A DNA stretch of 64,000 nt from an uncultured Rhodospirillaceae bacterium (GCA_903899885.1 CAIULK010000152.1:35637-99636), one strand, 5' to 3'; positions 45,352 through 54,796 are shown, counted from the first letter of the stretch. The notes: a model not told the origin generated them from the sequence alone. A program made the numbers and translations.

Positions 45352-48300
45352 AGGGCTTCAATCTCTCGGAATGGGCGATCGGACACCGTTCGTTCATCAC
45401 CTACCTCATGCTGGTCATCCTGATCGCCGGCATCGGATCGTATTTCCGGCTGGGCCGCAACGAGGATCCCTCCTTCACGGTCAAGACCATGGTCGTCCAG
45501 ACCCAATGGCCCGGAGCCACCGTTACCGATACGCTTCGCCAAGTCACCGAACGCATCGAACGCAAATTGCAGGAAACCCCCAGCCTTGATTACGTGCGCA
45601 GTTACACGACCGCGGGGCAGTCGACGATCTTCGTCAATCTGAAGGACTCGACCCCGGCCGCCAAGGTGCCCGACATCTGGTATCAGGTTCGCAAGAAGGT
45701 CGGCGATATCCGGAATACCTTGCCGCAAGGGGTGTCCGGTCCGGGATTCGACGACGAGTTCGGGGATACCTTCGGCATCATCTATGGCTTTACCGCCGAT
45801 GGATTCACCCATCGCGAGCTGAAGGACTACGTTGACGATGTGCGCTCAAAGCTGCTGCAAGTGCCGGACGTCTCGAAGATCGAAGTCCTCGGCGCCCAGG
45901 ATGAGCGTATCTATGTCGAGTTCTCGACGGAGCGGCTCGCCGGTCTTGGGCTAGACCGCTCCGCGCTGCTTGGCGCCTTGCAGGCTCAGAACGCCGTTGC
46001 GCCGGCCGGCGTGGTGCAGACCGGCGACGAAAAAATCCTTGTGCGGGTGAGCGGAGCCTTCCGGTCGGAGCATGACATTCTCGCCGTCAATTTCATGGCG
46101 AACGGCCGGATCATTCCCTTGAGCGACATCGCCCATGTGACGCGCGGACCGGCCGATCCGCCGCAGCCGGTGTTCCGCGTCAACGGCAAGGAAGCCATCG
46201 GGTTGGCCATTTCGATGCGGGACGGCGGCAACGTGCTGGCCTTGGGACATAATATTGACCACGCCATGGCCGAGATCATCAAGGACTTGCCGATCGGCAT
46301 CGAGAGCACGCTGGTGGCCGAGCAACCGGCCACCGTCGAACATGCGGTCGATGAATTCATGGAGGCCCTGTGGGAGGCCATCGCCATCGTGCTGTTGGTC
46401 AGCTTCGTTTCCCTCGGCGCGCGCGCGGGCGGCGTGGTGGCGCTCTCGATACCGCTGGTCCTTGCCATGGTGTTCGTGGCGATGAGTTTATTTGGCATCG
46501 ATCTCCAGCGCGTGTCGCTCGGTGCCCTTATCATCGCGCTGGGCCTTCTTGTTGACGATGCGATGATCACGGTCGAGACGATGATTAACCGGTTGGAGCG
46601 GGGCGACACCAAGGAGCGCGCCGCCACCTTCGCCTATACCTCGACCGCCTTTCCGATGCTGACCGGGACGTTGGTCACGGTGGCCGGCTTCGTGCCGATC
46701 GGCTTTGCCCGGAGCGGGGCCGGCGAATACACCTTCTCGATCTTCGCCGTCGTTGCCATCGCGTTGCTCGCGTCGTGGTTCGTCGCCGTGATCTTCTCGC
46801 CCGTGCTGGGTCTCTGGGTTCTCAAGCTGCCCAAGACCACCCATTCCGGGAAGCCGGGTCCGATCATGGTCCTGTTCCGCCGCCTCCTGCTGTCGGCGAT
46901 GCGAGCGCGGTGGCGCACCATCGGTCTCACCCTGGCGGCGTTCGCCCTATCGCTGCTTGGCATGCTTTTCGTTCCCCAGCAGTTCTTTCCGTCCTCCGAC
47001 CGCCCCGAGCTGCTGGTTGATCTGAAGCTGCCCCAGAACGCCTCGATCCAGGCGACGCGCGACATCTCGGCCAAGTTGGACCGGGTGCTGGCCGAGGATC
47101 ACGACATCGACCGTTGGAGCACCTATGTCGGCGAGGGAGCAATTCGGTTCTATCTGCCGATGGACGTGCAGCTTCCCAACGACTATTTCGCCCAACTCGT
47201 GGTGGTTACCAAGGGATTGGAGCAGCGCGAGAAGGTCAAGGCGCGGCTGGAGCAAGCGTTGGAGACCGAATTCCCCAATGTCGTCGCGCGGGTCTACCCC
47301 CTGGAGCTCGGCCCCCCGGTCGGCTGGCCGTTGCAGTATCGGGTGAGCGGGCCGGACCCCGACCATGTCCGCGAGATCGCGTTCCAGGCGGCGCAGATCA
47401 TGGCTTCACAGGCTTCGGTTCAGAAAATCAACTATGATTGGATCGAACCGGCCCGCAGGGTGACCATCCGCGTCGATCAGGATCAGGCCCGTCTCCTCGG
47501 TCTCAGCTCGCGGGACCTCGCCCAATCCATCAACGCCGTGGTGACCGGAGCGACGGTTACCCAAATGCGGGACGGGATTTACCTAGTCGATGTGGTGGCG
47601 CGGGCCTCGGCCGAGCAGCGCATGTCGTTGGCGACCATCCGCACCTTGCAGGTGCCGCTGCCCAACGGCCAAACCGTGCCGTTGAGCCAGCTCGCCTCGG
47701 TCGAGTACGGTCAAGAGTTCCCGCTTATCTGGCGCCGGGACCGCCAGCCGACCCTCACCGTCCAGGCCGATGTCGCCCCCGGCGTCTTGCCGGCGACGGT
47801 GGTCGATACGTTGGCGCCGAAATTCGACGAATTGAATGCCGGCTTGCCGACCGGTTACCATGTGGCCATCGGCGGAACCGTCGAGGAGAGCGGCAAGGCG
47901 CAACGGTCGGTGATCGCGGTCGTGCCGCTGATGCTTCTCCTTATGCTGACGATCTTGATGATCCAGTTGCAGGGCTTCAACCGCCTGCTCCTCGTGCTCA
48001 GCGTGGCCCCCTTGGGGGTCATTGGGGTGGTCGCGGCTCTGCTTGTTTCGGGTAAGCCGCTCGGCTTCGTGGCGATACTGGGGGTTCTGGCTCTCATCGG
48101 CATGATCGCCCGCAATTCGGTCATCCTCATCGACCAGGTCGAAACCGAGAAGGCGCATGGGCGTTCCCCTTGGGATGCGGTCGTCGAGGCGACGACGCAC
48201 CGCTTCCGTCCCATCCTGCTCACCGCCGCGGCGGCGATTCTTGGCATGATCCCCATTGCGCCCACCATCTTCTGGGGGCCAATGGCCTATGCCATCATGG

Positions 48301-48428
48301 GCGGGTTGGCGGTGGCGACGCTGCTGACGCTGGTGTTCTTGCCTGCGCTTTACGTAACGTGGTTCGGCATTTCGCGCCCGGTGGATGATCTCGGATCCGG
48401 AGGTTGCCATGGCGATGGAACTCCCTGA
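45348..48428 (+). CDS. RND-family inner-membrane efflux pump
   Basis: The 1026-residue pump has the AcrB-like layout of twelve helices with two large periplasmic loops. TM4 has LIIALGLLVDDAMITVETM, with the Asp-Asp proton-relay pair typical of drug and organic-compound pumps, unlike the metal-type pump at 14.4 kb. I chose ATG 45348, which overlaps the adaptor stop; the open frame upstream is a shadow of the adaptor gene. The HD-GYP gene starts inside its last 20 bases. It is probably derepressed by the ligand of the adjacent TetR regulator; substrates are unknown. Confidence 0.92.
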   Translation: MKGFNLSEWAIGHRSFITYLMLVILIAGIGSYFRLGRNEDPSFTVKTMVVQTQWPGATVTDTLRQVTERIERKLQETPSLDYVRSYTTAGQSTIFVNLKDSTPAAKVPDIWYQVRKKVGDIRNTLPQGVSGPGFDDEFGDTFGIIYGFTADGFTHRELKDYVDDVRSKLLQVPDVSKIEVLGAQDERIYVEFSTERLAGLGLDRSALLGALQAQNAVAPAGVVQTGDEKILVRVSGAFRSEHDILAVNFMANGRIIPLSDIAHVTRGPADPPQPVFRVNGKEAIGLAISMRDGGNVLALGHNIDHAMAEIIKDLPIGIESTLVAEQPATVEHAVDEFMEALWEAIAIVLLVSFVSLGARAGGVVALSIPLVLAMVFVAMSLFGIDLQRVSLGALIIALGLLVDDAMITVETMINRLERGDTKERAATFAYTSTAFPMLTGTLVTVAGFVPIGFARSGAGEYTFSIFAVVAIALLASWFVAVIFSPVLGLWVLKLPKTTHSGKPGPIMVLFRRLLLSAMRARWRTIGLTLAAFALSLLGMLFVPQQFFPSSDRPELLVDLKLPQNASIQATRDISAKLDRVLAEDHDIDRWSTYVGEGAIRFYLPMDVQLPNDYFAQLVVVTKGLEQREKVKARLEQALETEFPNVVARVYPLELGPPVGWPLQYRVSGPDPDHVREIAFQAAQIMASQASVQKINYDWIEPARRVTIRVDQDQARLLGLSSRDLAQSINAVVTGATVTQMRDGIYLVDVVARASAEQRMSLATIRTLQVPLPNGQTVPLSQLASVEYGQEFPLIWRRDRQPTLTVQADVAPGVLPATVVDTLAPKFDELNAGLPTGYHVAIGGTVEESGKAQRSVIAVVPLMLLLMLTILMIQLQGFNRLLLVLSVAPLGVIGVVAALLVSGKPLGFVAILGVLALIGMIARNSVILIDQVETEKAHGRSPWDAVVEATTHRFRPILLTAAAAILGMIPIAPTIFWGPMAYAIMGGLAVATLLTLVFLPALYVTWFGISRPVDDLGSGGCHGDGTP

Positions 48429-49098
48429 GGCGGTGCGGCCCGAATTCGAGCGCAGGCTCTTGGAACAGAACATCCAGACGGCCGAGGTGTTGGGCACGGC
48501 CGTTACCATGCGTGACCACGACACCGGGGCGCACAACTTCCGGGTCGCGTTGTACGCCGGAGCGCTTGGCGAACGGCTTGGCTTCGATCAGGGGATTTTG
48601 CGTCATCTGATTGCGGGGGCGTTCCTTCATGACATTGGCAAGATCGCCATCCCGGATCGGATCCTGCTGAAAGCCGGAAAGCTTTCGGATGACGAGGCGC
48701 GGGTGATGCGTGAGCATTGCCAATACGGCGCGCGGTTGATCGAGGAGTTGCCTGCGTTCCAGGGCGCCATCCCGGTGATTCGCCACCACCATGAACGCTA
48801 CGATGGAACCGGTTACCCCGACCGCCTAGCGGGAGAGCGGATCCCGGTCATCGCCCGCGCCTTTGCCATTGTCGATGTTTTCGACGCCCTGGTGTCGGAC
48901 CGCCCCTACAAACGGGCATTTTCCTACGAGGAAGCGGTGACGATCATCAATGCTGCCGCGGGTACCCATTTCGATCCCAACTTCACGGTGACGTTTCTCG
49001 ATTTGGCCCGGGCGGTTTACCAGAAATTCGCCAGCCTTTCGGAAGAAGAACTGAAGTCCCATGCCGCCGAACTGAGGCTCAGGCATTTTGGTCTTTGA
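48409..49098 (+). CDS. HD-GYP domain phosphodiesterase
   Basis: The 229-residue protein is almost entirely an HD-GYP domain: the HD pair in FLHDIGKIAIPDRIL, then IRHHHERYDGTGYPDRLAGE (the GYP block) and a later FDALVSDRPYKRAFS. All metal ligands are present, so c-di-GMP hydrolysis is expected. No N-terminal receiver or sensor domain is attached. A strong GGAGG (48400-48404) precedes ATG 48409, which lies inside the pump gene, so it is part of the efflux operon. Why an efflux operon carries a second-messenger enzyme is open. Confidence 0.88.
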   Translation: MAMELPEAVRPEFERRLLEQNIQTAEVLGTAVTMRDHDTGAHNFRVALYAGALGERLGFDQGILRHLIAGAFLHDIGKIAIPDRILLKAGKLSDDEARVMREHCQYGARLIEELPAFQGAIPVIRHHHERYDGTGYPDRLAGERIPVIARAFAIVDVFDALVSDRPYKRAFSYEEAVTIINAAAGTHFDPNFTVTFLDLARAVYQKFASLSEEELKSHAAELRLRHFGL

Positions 49099-49113
49099 GG
49101 GGTGTGTGCGCCG

Positions 49114-50553
49114 TCAGGTTCCGCAGAAAGTCCGATAGGGCTCGTCCGACGGTGGGGCTGGGCGTTCATAGGATTCCAGCCCGTCGCGGCGGTGGTAAGG
49201 GGAGGACAACGCCTCTAAAAGCTCGTGGAAGGGCGTCAGATTTCCATCGTCGGCGGCGGACAAGGCCGCCTCGACCACGTGATTGCGGGGAATATAGGCC
49301 GGGTTGGCCTGGCGCATCCGGTCGAGCGCCGCTTCGATGGGCTCGGCTTGCCGCGACAGGCGGGCTCGCCAGCGTGGGGTCCATTCCCCGAGGCCCGGTA
49401 AATCCTCGGACATCAGCTGGCGGAACGTGTTGGTGTAGTCGGCTTCGTTAAGGTGCATCCAGGTCAGCAAATCATCGACCAACGCGACATCGCCGGGATG
49501 GTGGCCGAAAAGCCCCAGTTTTTTGCCCATCATGACGTGCCAACGCCGTTGGATGTCGTGTTGGAAGGCGATAACGGCGTCTCGTGCCTCGTCTTGCTGG
49601 TCCGGCGTCAGCAGCGGCAGCAGGGTTTCCGCGAAACGCGCTAAATTCCACTGGGCGCAGGCCATCTGATTTTGAAAGGCATAACGCCCGTGATGGTCGA
49701 TGGAACTGAACACCGTGGCCGGGTCATAGGCGTCCATGAAGGCGCAGGGGCCGTAATCGATGGTCTGGCCGGAAATGGTCATATTGTCGGTATTCATGAC
49801 GCCGTGGATGAAGCCGACGCGCATCCAATCCACGATCAAATCGGCCTGCCGGTCGAACACCGCCCGAAGAAAGGACAGCGCGGGGCATTTCGCATCCGTC
49901 AACGCGGGGTAATGCCGCCGCACGGCATGATCAACCAGCGCCGTCAAGCACCAGGGCGCGCGCGTGGCGGCATACTCAAAGGTGCCGACGCGGAGGTGGC
50001 TGGCGGCGACCCGGGTCAGAACCGCTCCGGCCAAAGCCTCGGGCCGATAAACCGCTTCGCCGGTGGTCACCACGGCAAGACTACGCGTGGTGGGAATGCC
50101 CAGCGCATGCATGGCCTCGCTGATCAGGTATTCGCGCAGCATCGGACCTAGCGCCGCGCGCCCGTCGCCGCCCCGTGAATAGGGTGTTGGTCCGGACCCT
50201 TTCCATTGGATATCGACCCGCTCGCCGCCGGGCGTGATGTGCTCGCCCAACACGATGGCGCGGCCGTCCCCCAGAATGCTGAAATGCCCGAATTGATGTC
50301 CCCCATAGGCCTGGGCCAGGGGATCGCCCCCTTCCGGCGGCAAATTTCCCGAAAAAAGCCCCGCGGCGTCTTCGTCCGGCAAGGCGGTCAGATCAAGGCC
50401 AAGGTCCCGGGCGAGGGCATGATTGAGAAGCACGACCCTTGGCGAGCGGACCGGCACGGGCCTGATCCGGGTGAACAAGGCCTCCGGCAAACGGCCGAAG
50501 CTGTTGTCGAACCGCCATGGGAGCTGGTGATGATCAACGACGCGGCTGGGCAT
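49114..50553 (-). CDS. selO: SelO/YdiU-family protein adenylyltransferase (pseudokinase fold)
   Basis: The 479-residue protein belongs to UPF0061/SelO, a kinase-like fold that transfers AMP to protein Ser, Thr or Tyr side chains. Family blocks are QAYGGHQFGHF, GERVDIQWKGSGPTPYSR, the active-site segment FIHGVMNTDNMTISGQTIDY and DYGPCAFMDAYDP. It ends FCGT, the Cys-containing C-terminal tail usual in this family, where some eukaryotic members have selenocysteine. The role is linked to redox stress. It converges with the HD-GYP gene (16 bases apart). Confidence 0.94.
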   Translation of the reverse strand: MPSRVVDHHQLPWRFDNSFGRLPEALFTRIRPVPVRSPRVVLLNHALARDLGLDLTALPDEDAAGLFSGNLPPEGGDPLAQAYGGHQFGHFSILGDGRAIVLGEHITPGGERVDIQWKGSGPTPYSRGGDGRAALGPMLREYLISEAMHALGIPTTRSLAVVTTGEAVYRPEALAGAVLTRVAASHLRVGTFEYAATRAPWCLTALVDHAVRRHYPALTDAKCPALSFLRAVFDRQADLIVDWMRVGFIHGVMNTDNMTISGQTIDYGPCAFMDAYDPATVFSSIDHHGRYAFQNQMACAQWNLARFAETLLPLLTPDQQDEARDAVIAFQHDIQRRWHVMMGKKLGLFGHHPGDVALVDDLLTWMHLNEADYTNTFRQLMSEDLPGLGEWTPRWRARLSRQAEPIEAALDRMRQANPAYIPRNHVVEAALSAADDGNLTPFHELLEALSSPYHRRDGLESYERPAPPSDEPYRTFCGT

Positions 50554-50710
50554 AAGGGCGGACCTAGCGAGGACACGGGCGGTGTGTTCACTTTCATAGG
50601 TGGTTAATCCCCGGGGCCCTTTTCAAGCCAATCCCGGAGGTGGCAACGGGACTGGCCGGGTACGATGGCCTCCACTCTTTCCGGGCAAGTCCACCCAGGG
50701 TAACGCCGAA

Positions 50711-50774
50711 CCAAAAAATGCCGAGCGTGGAAATCCCGCGAAACGGGGGATAGGCGAGGGACAAAATTCGGCAT
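50711..50774 (-). terminator. Candidate structured transcript end downstream of tRNA-Leu
   Basis: Read on the minus strand, ATGCCGA (50774-50768) and TCGGCAT (50724-50718) form a 7-bp outer stem enclosing a small CCCG/CGGG hairpin, followed by six T. It lies 58 bases beyond the 3' end of tRNA-Leu in the transcription direction. It could be the tRNA's terminator or part of an unrecognised RNA. Confidence 0.35.
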
Positions 50775-50831
50775 GCCTCACCGTCGCCGGATAAAGCGCT
50801 TCGCCGAAATCCCATAAGTGCTGGAGAAATT

Positions 50832-50917
50832 TGGTGCCCCAGGCCGGACTCGAACCAGCACGCTGTTGCCAGCAACAGATTTTGAGTCTGCCGCGTCTAC
50901 CATTCCGCCACTGGGGC
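50832..50917 (-). tRNA. tRNA-Leu (CAA)
   Basis: On the minus strand this 86-base gene has the 7-bp acceptor stem GCCCCAG/CTGGGGC, anticodon loop CTCAAAA (anticodon CAA), a class II variable arm (TGCTGGCAACAGC), the T loop TTCGAGT and encoded CCA. It decodes UUG. Confidence 0.96.
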
Positions 50918-50934
50918 ACCGGGATGGTCGGCGG

Positions 50935-50962
50935 ACTATAGCGAACCGCCCCATCGGGTCAA
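50935..50962 (-). promoter_or_regulatory. Predicted promoter of tRNA-Leu
   Basis: On the minus strand TTGACC (complement of 50957-50962), a 16-base spacer and TATAGT (complement of 50935-50940) lie 18 bases before the tRNA. Confidence 0.6.
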
Positions 50963-51088
50963 CCGGATTCATCAAGCCGTCGCTGAAAGGCCGCCACCGC
51001 ACTGCTTTCGCCATCACGAGATTGATTTGACGGTTTCGTATCGGGTGGAAACCGGGCACAATGGCGCGGTTTATGGTTGGCTGGTGCG

Positions 51089-52117
51089 ATGGACGAAGAA
51101 CTAAAGCCCATTTCCGACAGCGATATGGACTCGATGTTCATTTTGCCGCTGTCGCTTATTCCCTTACAGACCCCGGCCTTGCAAACGGCGCGGCTGATTA
51201 AGAACGTTCGCCTGCGCAGCGTCATCGAGATTTTCTCGGATAAGGATACCGGGTCGGGTCAGATCGAGATCGAGGCGTTGCCCCGGATGTTCGGCTGGCC
51301 GGCCGATCAGGTTCACCCCGATCTGGCGGTTTTGCGCCGTTTGGCCTTGTTGCCCAGTTACGACATCTATTCGTTGCGTATTTCGCTTCGCGAACACGGT
51401 ATCCCCGTGAATGACTTCGAGGCGCTGCGCCTGACCGGCGAAAAGGCGCAGCAGCTGACCAAATATATGCTGCTCTTTACACGTCCCTTGATGCGGATGA
51501 TCTATACCGACGAGAATGTCGAGATTACCTCGTTCGACGACATCCTTCGGCTATTCCGCGATCCCGATATCAAAAAGGCGCGTCAGCGCCTGGAGACCAT
51601 GGCCAAAAGCCTGAACATCGAGATCCGCGACGTTCCTCGTTTCCTTGAGGATTACGGCGATACGTTCTTGTCGCTGAGCTATTTCCGTAACTGTCTCGAC
51701 CGTCTTGAGCCCTATTTTACCGAATGCGTTTTGTCGTTGCAGCCGATTCGCTCTCATTTCCAGCTCAAGCAGGATGCCAACCTGATGAAGGCCTGCGATA
51801 CCATCGAGGAAACCATCAACAATATGAGCGCCAGCATCACCGGGCGGCTGGAGGTTTTCGAGAAGCGCAGCAACGAGATGTGGGAGCACATCAGTCAGGA
51901 TGAATTCCGCTCGGTCCGGGCGATGATCGAACGCTTCCATGTGACGATCGGGGCGGCCTTGTGCGGTCTGACGGTCAAGATGAACGCCTTTGCCCGCATG
52001 TTTCCCAAGCCGAACAGCGGCGGTCCGATCAAACGCGCCGACTTCATGACCTCCGAAATGATCCAGGGAATCGATCTGATCCGCGACGTGGAAAAACGCT
52101 ACGCCCCCTCGGTCTGA
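51089..52117 (+). CDS. Unknown, mainly helical cytoplasmic protein
   Basis: The 342-residue protein has no signal peptide or membrane segment and I do not recognise a family. It is rich in long amphipathic helices (for example KKARQRLETMAKSLNIEIRD and later DTIEETINNMSASITGRLEV) and is moderately acidic at the N-terminus (MDEELKPISDSDMDSM). ATG 51089 is preferred; an in-frame TTG lies 12 bases upstream. The last 19 bases overlap the 3' end of gluQ on the other strand. Its size and regular codon use argue for a real gene, probably lineage-restricted. Confidence 0.75.
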   Translation: MDEELKPISDSDMDSMFILPLSLIPLQTPALQTARLIKNVRLRSVIEIFSDKDTGSGQIEIEALPRMFGWPADQVHPDLAVLRRLALLPSYDIYSLRISLREHGIPVNDFEALRLTGEKAQQLTKYMLLFTRPLMRMIYTDENVEITSFDDILRLFRDPDIKKARQRLETMAKSLNIEIRDVPRFLEDYGDTFLSLSYFRNCLDRLEPYFTECVLSLQPIRSHFQLKQDANLMKACDTIEETINNMSASITGRLEVFEKRSNEMWEHISQDEFRSVRAMIERFHVTIGAALCGLTVKMNAFARMFPKPNSGGPIKRADFMTSEMIQGIDLIRDVEKRYAPSV

Positions 52118-52935
52118 TCCCAACCCGCCATGGCCCGAACCTCGGTCGGGGTTTTTCCGGCGCTCCGCAGACTGGCCAGGGTTATTGCGCGGTCGCGCTT
52201 GGCAAGCCGCCTTCCGCTGGCGTCGGTCAACAGCCGGTGGTGATGATAGCTGGGCACCGGCAGATCCAGCAGCGCCTGCAATAGGCGGTGAATATGGGTG
52301 GCGGCGAATAAATCGGTGCCGCGGGTGACCAGGGTAACCCCTTGAATCGCATCATCGACGGTGACCGCCAAGTGATAGCTGGCGGGCGCGTCCTTGCGGG
52401 CCAGCACGACATCGCCAAACGGCATGGGGTCGGCGGCGATCCGGCCCGCCTCGGCATCGAACCAGGTCAGGGGGCCGGTCCGTTTCAACGCGGCGGCGAC
52501 GTTCAGGCGAAGAGCCGCCGGGGCACCGTCGTCCGCGATGACCCGGGTGCGGCAGGTTCCGGGATAGGGCGTACCTTCGGGGTCGTGCGGGGCGTGACCG
52601 GCGGCGGCGATTTCCGCCTCGATCTCACGTCGGGTGCAGACGCACGGATAGAGCAACCCCATCGCGTCCAGCCGCGTTAGCGCGGCTTGATAATCGCCGA
52701 AGTGCGCCGACTGGTGGCGGACCGGTTCTTCCCAGCGCAAACCCAGCCACGCCAGATCCTCAAGGATCGCCTGGGTGAAGGCGGGGCGGCAGCGCGTCGG
52801 GTCGATATCCTCGATCCGCAGCAGGAAGCGGCCGCCGGACCGCCGCGCCGCATCGAACGCGAACAGGGCCGCGTAGGCATGCCCCAAATGCAAGGGGCCG
52901 GTCGGACTGGGGGCGAAGCGGGTGGTGAACGCCAT
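52099..52935 (-). CDS. gluQ: Glutamyl-Q tRNA(Asp) synthetase
   Basis: The 278-residue enzyme is a shortened GluRS paralogue that attaches glutamate to queuosine 34 of tRNA-Asp. It has the start block TRFAPSPTGPLHLGHAYAAL (HIGH motif as HLGH), the zinc-binding Cys residues in YPCVCTRREIE with GTCR, and a KMSKS-like RRLAKRDRAITL. It lacks the anticodon-binding C-terminal half of GluRS, as expected. It converges with the unknown gene, overlapping it by 19 bases. Confidence 0.93.
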   Translation of the reverse strand: MAFTTRFAPSPTGPLHLGHAYAALFAFDAARRSGGRFLLRIEDIDPTRCRPAFTQAILEDLAWLGLRWEEPVRHQSAHFGDYQAALTRLDAMGLLYPCVCTRREIEAEIAAAGHAPHDPEGTPYPGTCRTRVIADDGAPAALRLNVAAALKRTGPLTWFDAEAGRIAADPMPFGDVVLARKDAPASYHLAVTVDDAIQGVTLVTRGTDLFAATHIHRLLQALLDLPVPSYHHHRLLTDASGRRLAKRDRAITLASLRSAGKTPTEVRAMAGWDQTEGA

Positions 52936-53006
52936 GTCACGAAAAAGACGGTGGTGTCGTTAGAAACCATGTTTTACCCTTGCCGCGCAAGCCGTAGGAG
53001 GCGCGG

Positions 53007-53567
53007 GTGGTTGCGTTCGCCGCTTATCCAGTGCTGGTGTTGAATGCCGATTTCCGGCCGCTCAGCTATTTTCCGCTGTCCTTGTGGCCTTGGCCGGAAG
53101 CGGTGAAGGCGGTTATTTCCGAACGGGTCGATGTGGTGTCGCACTATGATCGCGAGATCCGCTCGCCGTCGCGCCGCATGCGGCTGCCCAGCGTGGTTTC
53201 GTTGCGCGATTACGTGCCGGTGGCGCGCCGCACCGCCTTTACGCGGTTCAACGTTTTCTTGCGCGATCGTTTCTCGTGCCAATATTGCGGGCAATCGCTG
53301 CCGTCCGCCGATCTGACCTTCGATCATGTCGTGCCGCGCTCAAAGGGCGGGCTGACCGAATGGACCAACGTGGTTGCCGCCTGCGGGCCGTGCAATTTGA
53401 AAAAGGGCAACCGCCTGCCGGCCGATGCCCGGATGATCCCGCTGACCGCGCCGATCGAGCCCTCCCCCATGTCGCTGCGCGAGCGGGGGCGGGGGTTTCC
53501 GCCGAACCATCTGCATCAGTCGTGGCGGGATTTCCTGTACTGGGACAGCGTGCTGGATCCCACGTAA
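53007..53567 (+). CDS. HNH endonuclease family protein
   Basis: The 186-residue protein has a central HNH domain: FSCQYCGQSLP, LTFDHVVPRSKGG and NVVAACGPCNLKKGNR, giving two CxxC zinc pairs and the catalytic His. The N-terminal part, ending FTRFNVFLRDRFSC, is conserved in this stand-alone family, common in alphaproteobacteria. The start is a GTG. No restriction or phage genes are adjacent, so it looks like a chromosomal housekeeping-type HNH protein of unknown role. Confidence 0.88.
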   Translation: MVAFAAYPVLVLNADFRPLSYFPLSLWPWPEAVKAVISERVDVVSHYDREIRSPSRRMRLPSVVSLRDYVPVARRTAFTRFNVFLRDRFSCQYCGQSLPSADLTFDHVVPRSKGGLTEWTNVVAACGPCNLKKGNRLPADARMIPLTAPIEPSPMSLRERGRGFPPNHLHQSWRDFLYWDSVLDPT

Positions 53568-53594
53568 GCGGCTTGCTTTCTTATGGCCAAGAAA

Positions 53595-53629
53595 AACGCC
53601 CCGAACCATCTGGTCCGGGGCGTTCTTTT
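53595..53629. terminator. Bidirectional intrinsic terminator
   Basis: AACGCCCCG-AACC / GGTC-CGGGGCGTT forms a stem of about 13 bp with one mismatch and an ATCT loop (53595-53624), followed by TTCTTTT on the plus strand and preceded by a run of A that gives T on the minus strand. It ends the HNH gene and the convergent lipoprotein gene. Confidence 0.88.
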
Positions 53630-53653
53630 CGAACGGCGAGAAGTAAGGGTCGC

Positions 53654-54796
53654 TTAGCGAACGAAGACCTGAACCTCGCCCACCCGCGCGGTGTGGCTGG
53701 TCGAGCCAGACACCTGGATGCGGGCGGCCGGCAGGCCCATGTTGGTCAGCGAACGAACCACCTGCTCGGCATCGCGGCGAGCGGTCGAGGCGTTGAGCGC
53801 CTGCTGACCGGCGGTCGAAGCCGAGGCGGCCACGGCGACCACTTCGAACGCAGCCTCGGGGCGGCGATCCAGCGCGCTTTTGACGGCCGTGTACAAGGCG
53901 CCCTCGTAGTTGGTGTGGGGCTTGGCGAAGCGGATGGTGACCAACGGCGCGTCGGACCCCATCATCGCCGAACGCGGCGCCGGGGCCGTGTCATACGACG
54001 CCGGAGCATAACCGCCGGCCCGGCTGGCCAGCGACGAGCCGTAAAGCTGGCCATTCTTGATCGCCATCGCCAGGGTGTTCAGATTCTGGCGTTCGAAGGC
54101 CACATACTGCTGCTGACGATTGACGTCGTCGGACAATTCGCCCAGCAGACGTTCGATCAGCACCACCGTGCGGTTGGTTTCGTCTTCCAGAATGCGAAGC
54201 TGGCGGTGATCTTCATCGACCGCGCCCGAAAGCTGGCGGGCGGCGCGCACCGATTCCAGCAGATAGGCCGCCATCGCCGACGACGTGGTGACGTCGTTGC
54301 TGAGGCGGTTCATCTTCAAGACGTCGTCGTTGATGCGGTCCAGCTCGCCCTGAGCCGAATTCCACTGTTGCCCCAGGATCGGATTGCCGGGCGTGGTGCC
54401 GACCTGAAGCCGCGCGTTGATCGCGGCGACCGTGCCGTGATACTGCGCCGAATCCTTGATGGTCTCGCCGCGGATCGATTGCAGCGACTGGTTCTGCGAA
54501 GCCAGCTTGCCTTGAAGCTGTTGCAGATCGCTGCGCAACGCGACAACCTTCTGACCGACGAAGGTATTGGTGGGTGCGCCGGCGGTCACGCCCGGCGGTT
54601 CGAAGTTGGAGGTTCCCAAGCTGGGCGGCGCGACCGACGGATCGGCGGCGACGGCACCCGACGAACCCGCCGGAGCGGATGCGGAACCCGAAGGAGTTCC
54701 CCCGGAAGAGGGGAACAGGGCATCCTCGGTAAGCGAACAACCGCCCACCAAGAGAACCGCGCACAAAGCCGCGGCGTGAGTCGTCTTTAGGACCAT
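53654..54796 (-). CDS. Lipoprotein with coiled-coil and OmpA-like C-terminal region
   Basis: The 380-residue product has a lipoprotein signal (lipobox VGGC, Cys 20), then a low-complexity Ser/Gly/Ala/Pro linker (about residues 30-80), a helical, coiled-coil-prone region (VALRSDLQQLQGKLASQNQS to RILEDETNRTVVLIERLLGE), and a C-terminal domain with APLVTIRFAKPHTNYEGALY and ALNASTARRDAEQVVRSLTN, resembling OmpA-like domains. The peptidoglycan-binding Asp/Arg pattern is only partly there. It is probably an envelope-anchoring lipoprotein; the exact role is unknown. Confidence 0.75.
   Translation of the reverse strand: MVLKTTHAAALCAVLLVGGCSLTEDALFPSSGGTPSGSASAPAGSSGAVAADPSVAPPSLGTSNFEPPGVTAGAPTNTFVGQKVVALRSDLQQLQGKLASQNQSLQSIRGETIKDSAQYHGTVAAINARLQVGTTPGNPILGQQWNSAQGELDRINDDVLKMNRLSNDVTTSSAMAAYLLESVRAARQLSGAVDEDHRQLRILEDETNRTVVLIERLLGELSDDVNRQQQYVAFERQNLNTLAMAIKNGQLYGSSLASRAGGYAPASYDTAPAPRSAMMGSDAPLVTIRFAKPHTNYEGALYTAVKSALDRRPEAAFEVVAVAASASTAGQQALNASTARRDAEQVVRSLTNMGLPAARIQVSGSTSHTARVGEVQVFVR

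Noticed and set aside
50818..51030. Plus-strand frame over tRNA-Leu
   Set aside because: It is the antisense reading of the tRNA (GAPGRTRTSTLLPATDFES), often misannotated as a protein.
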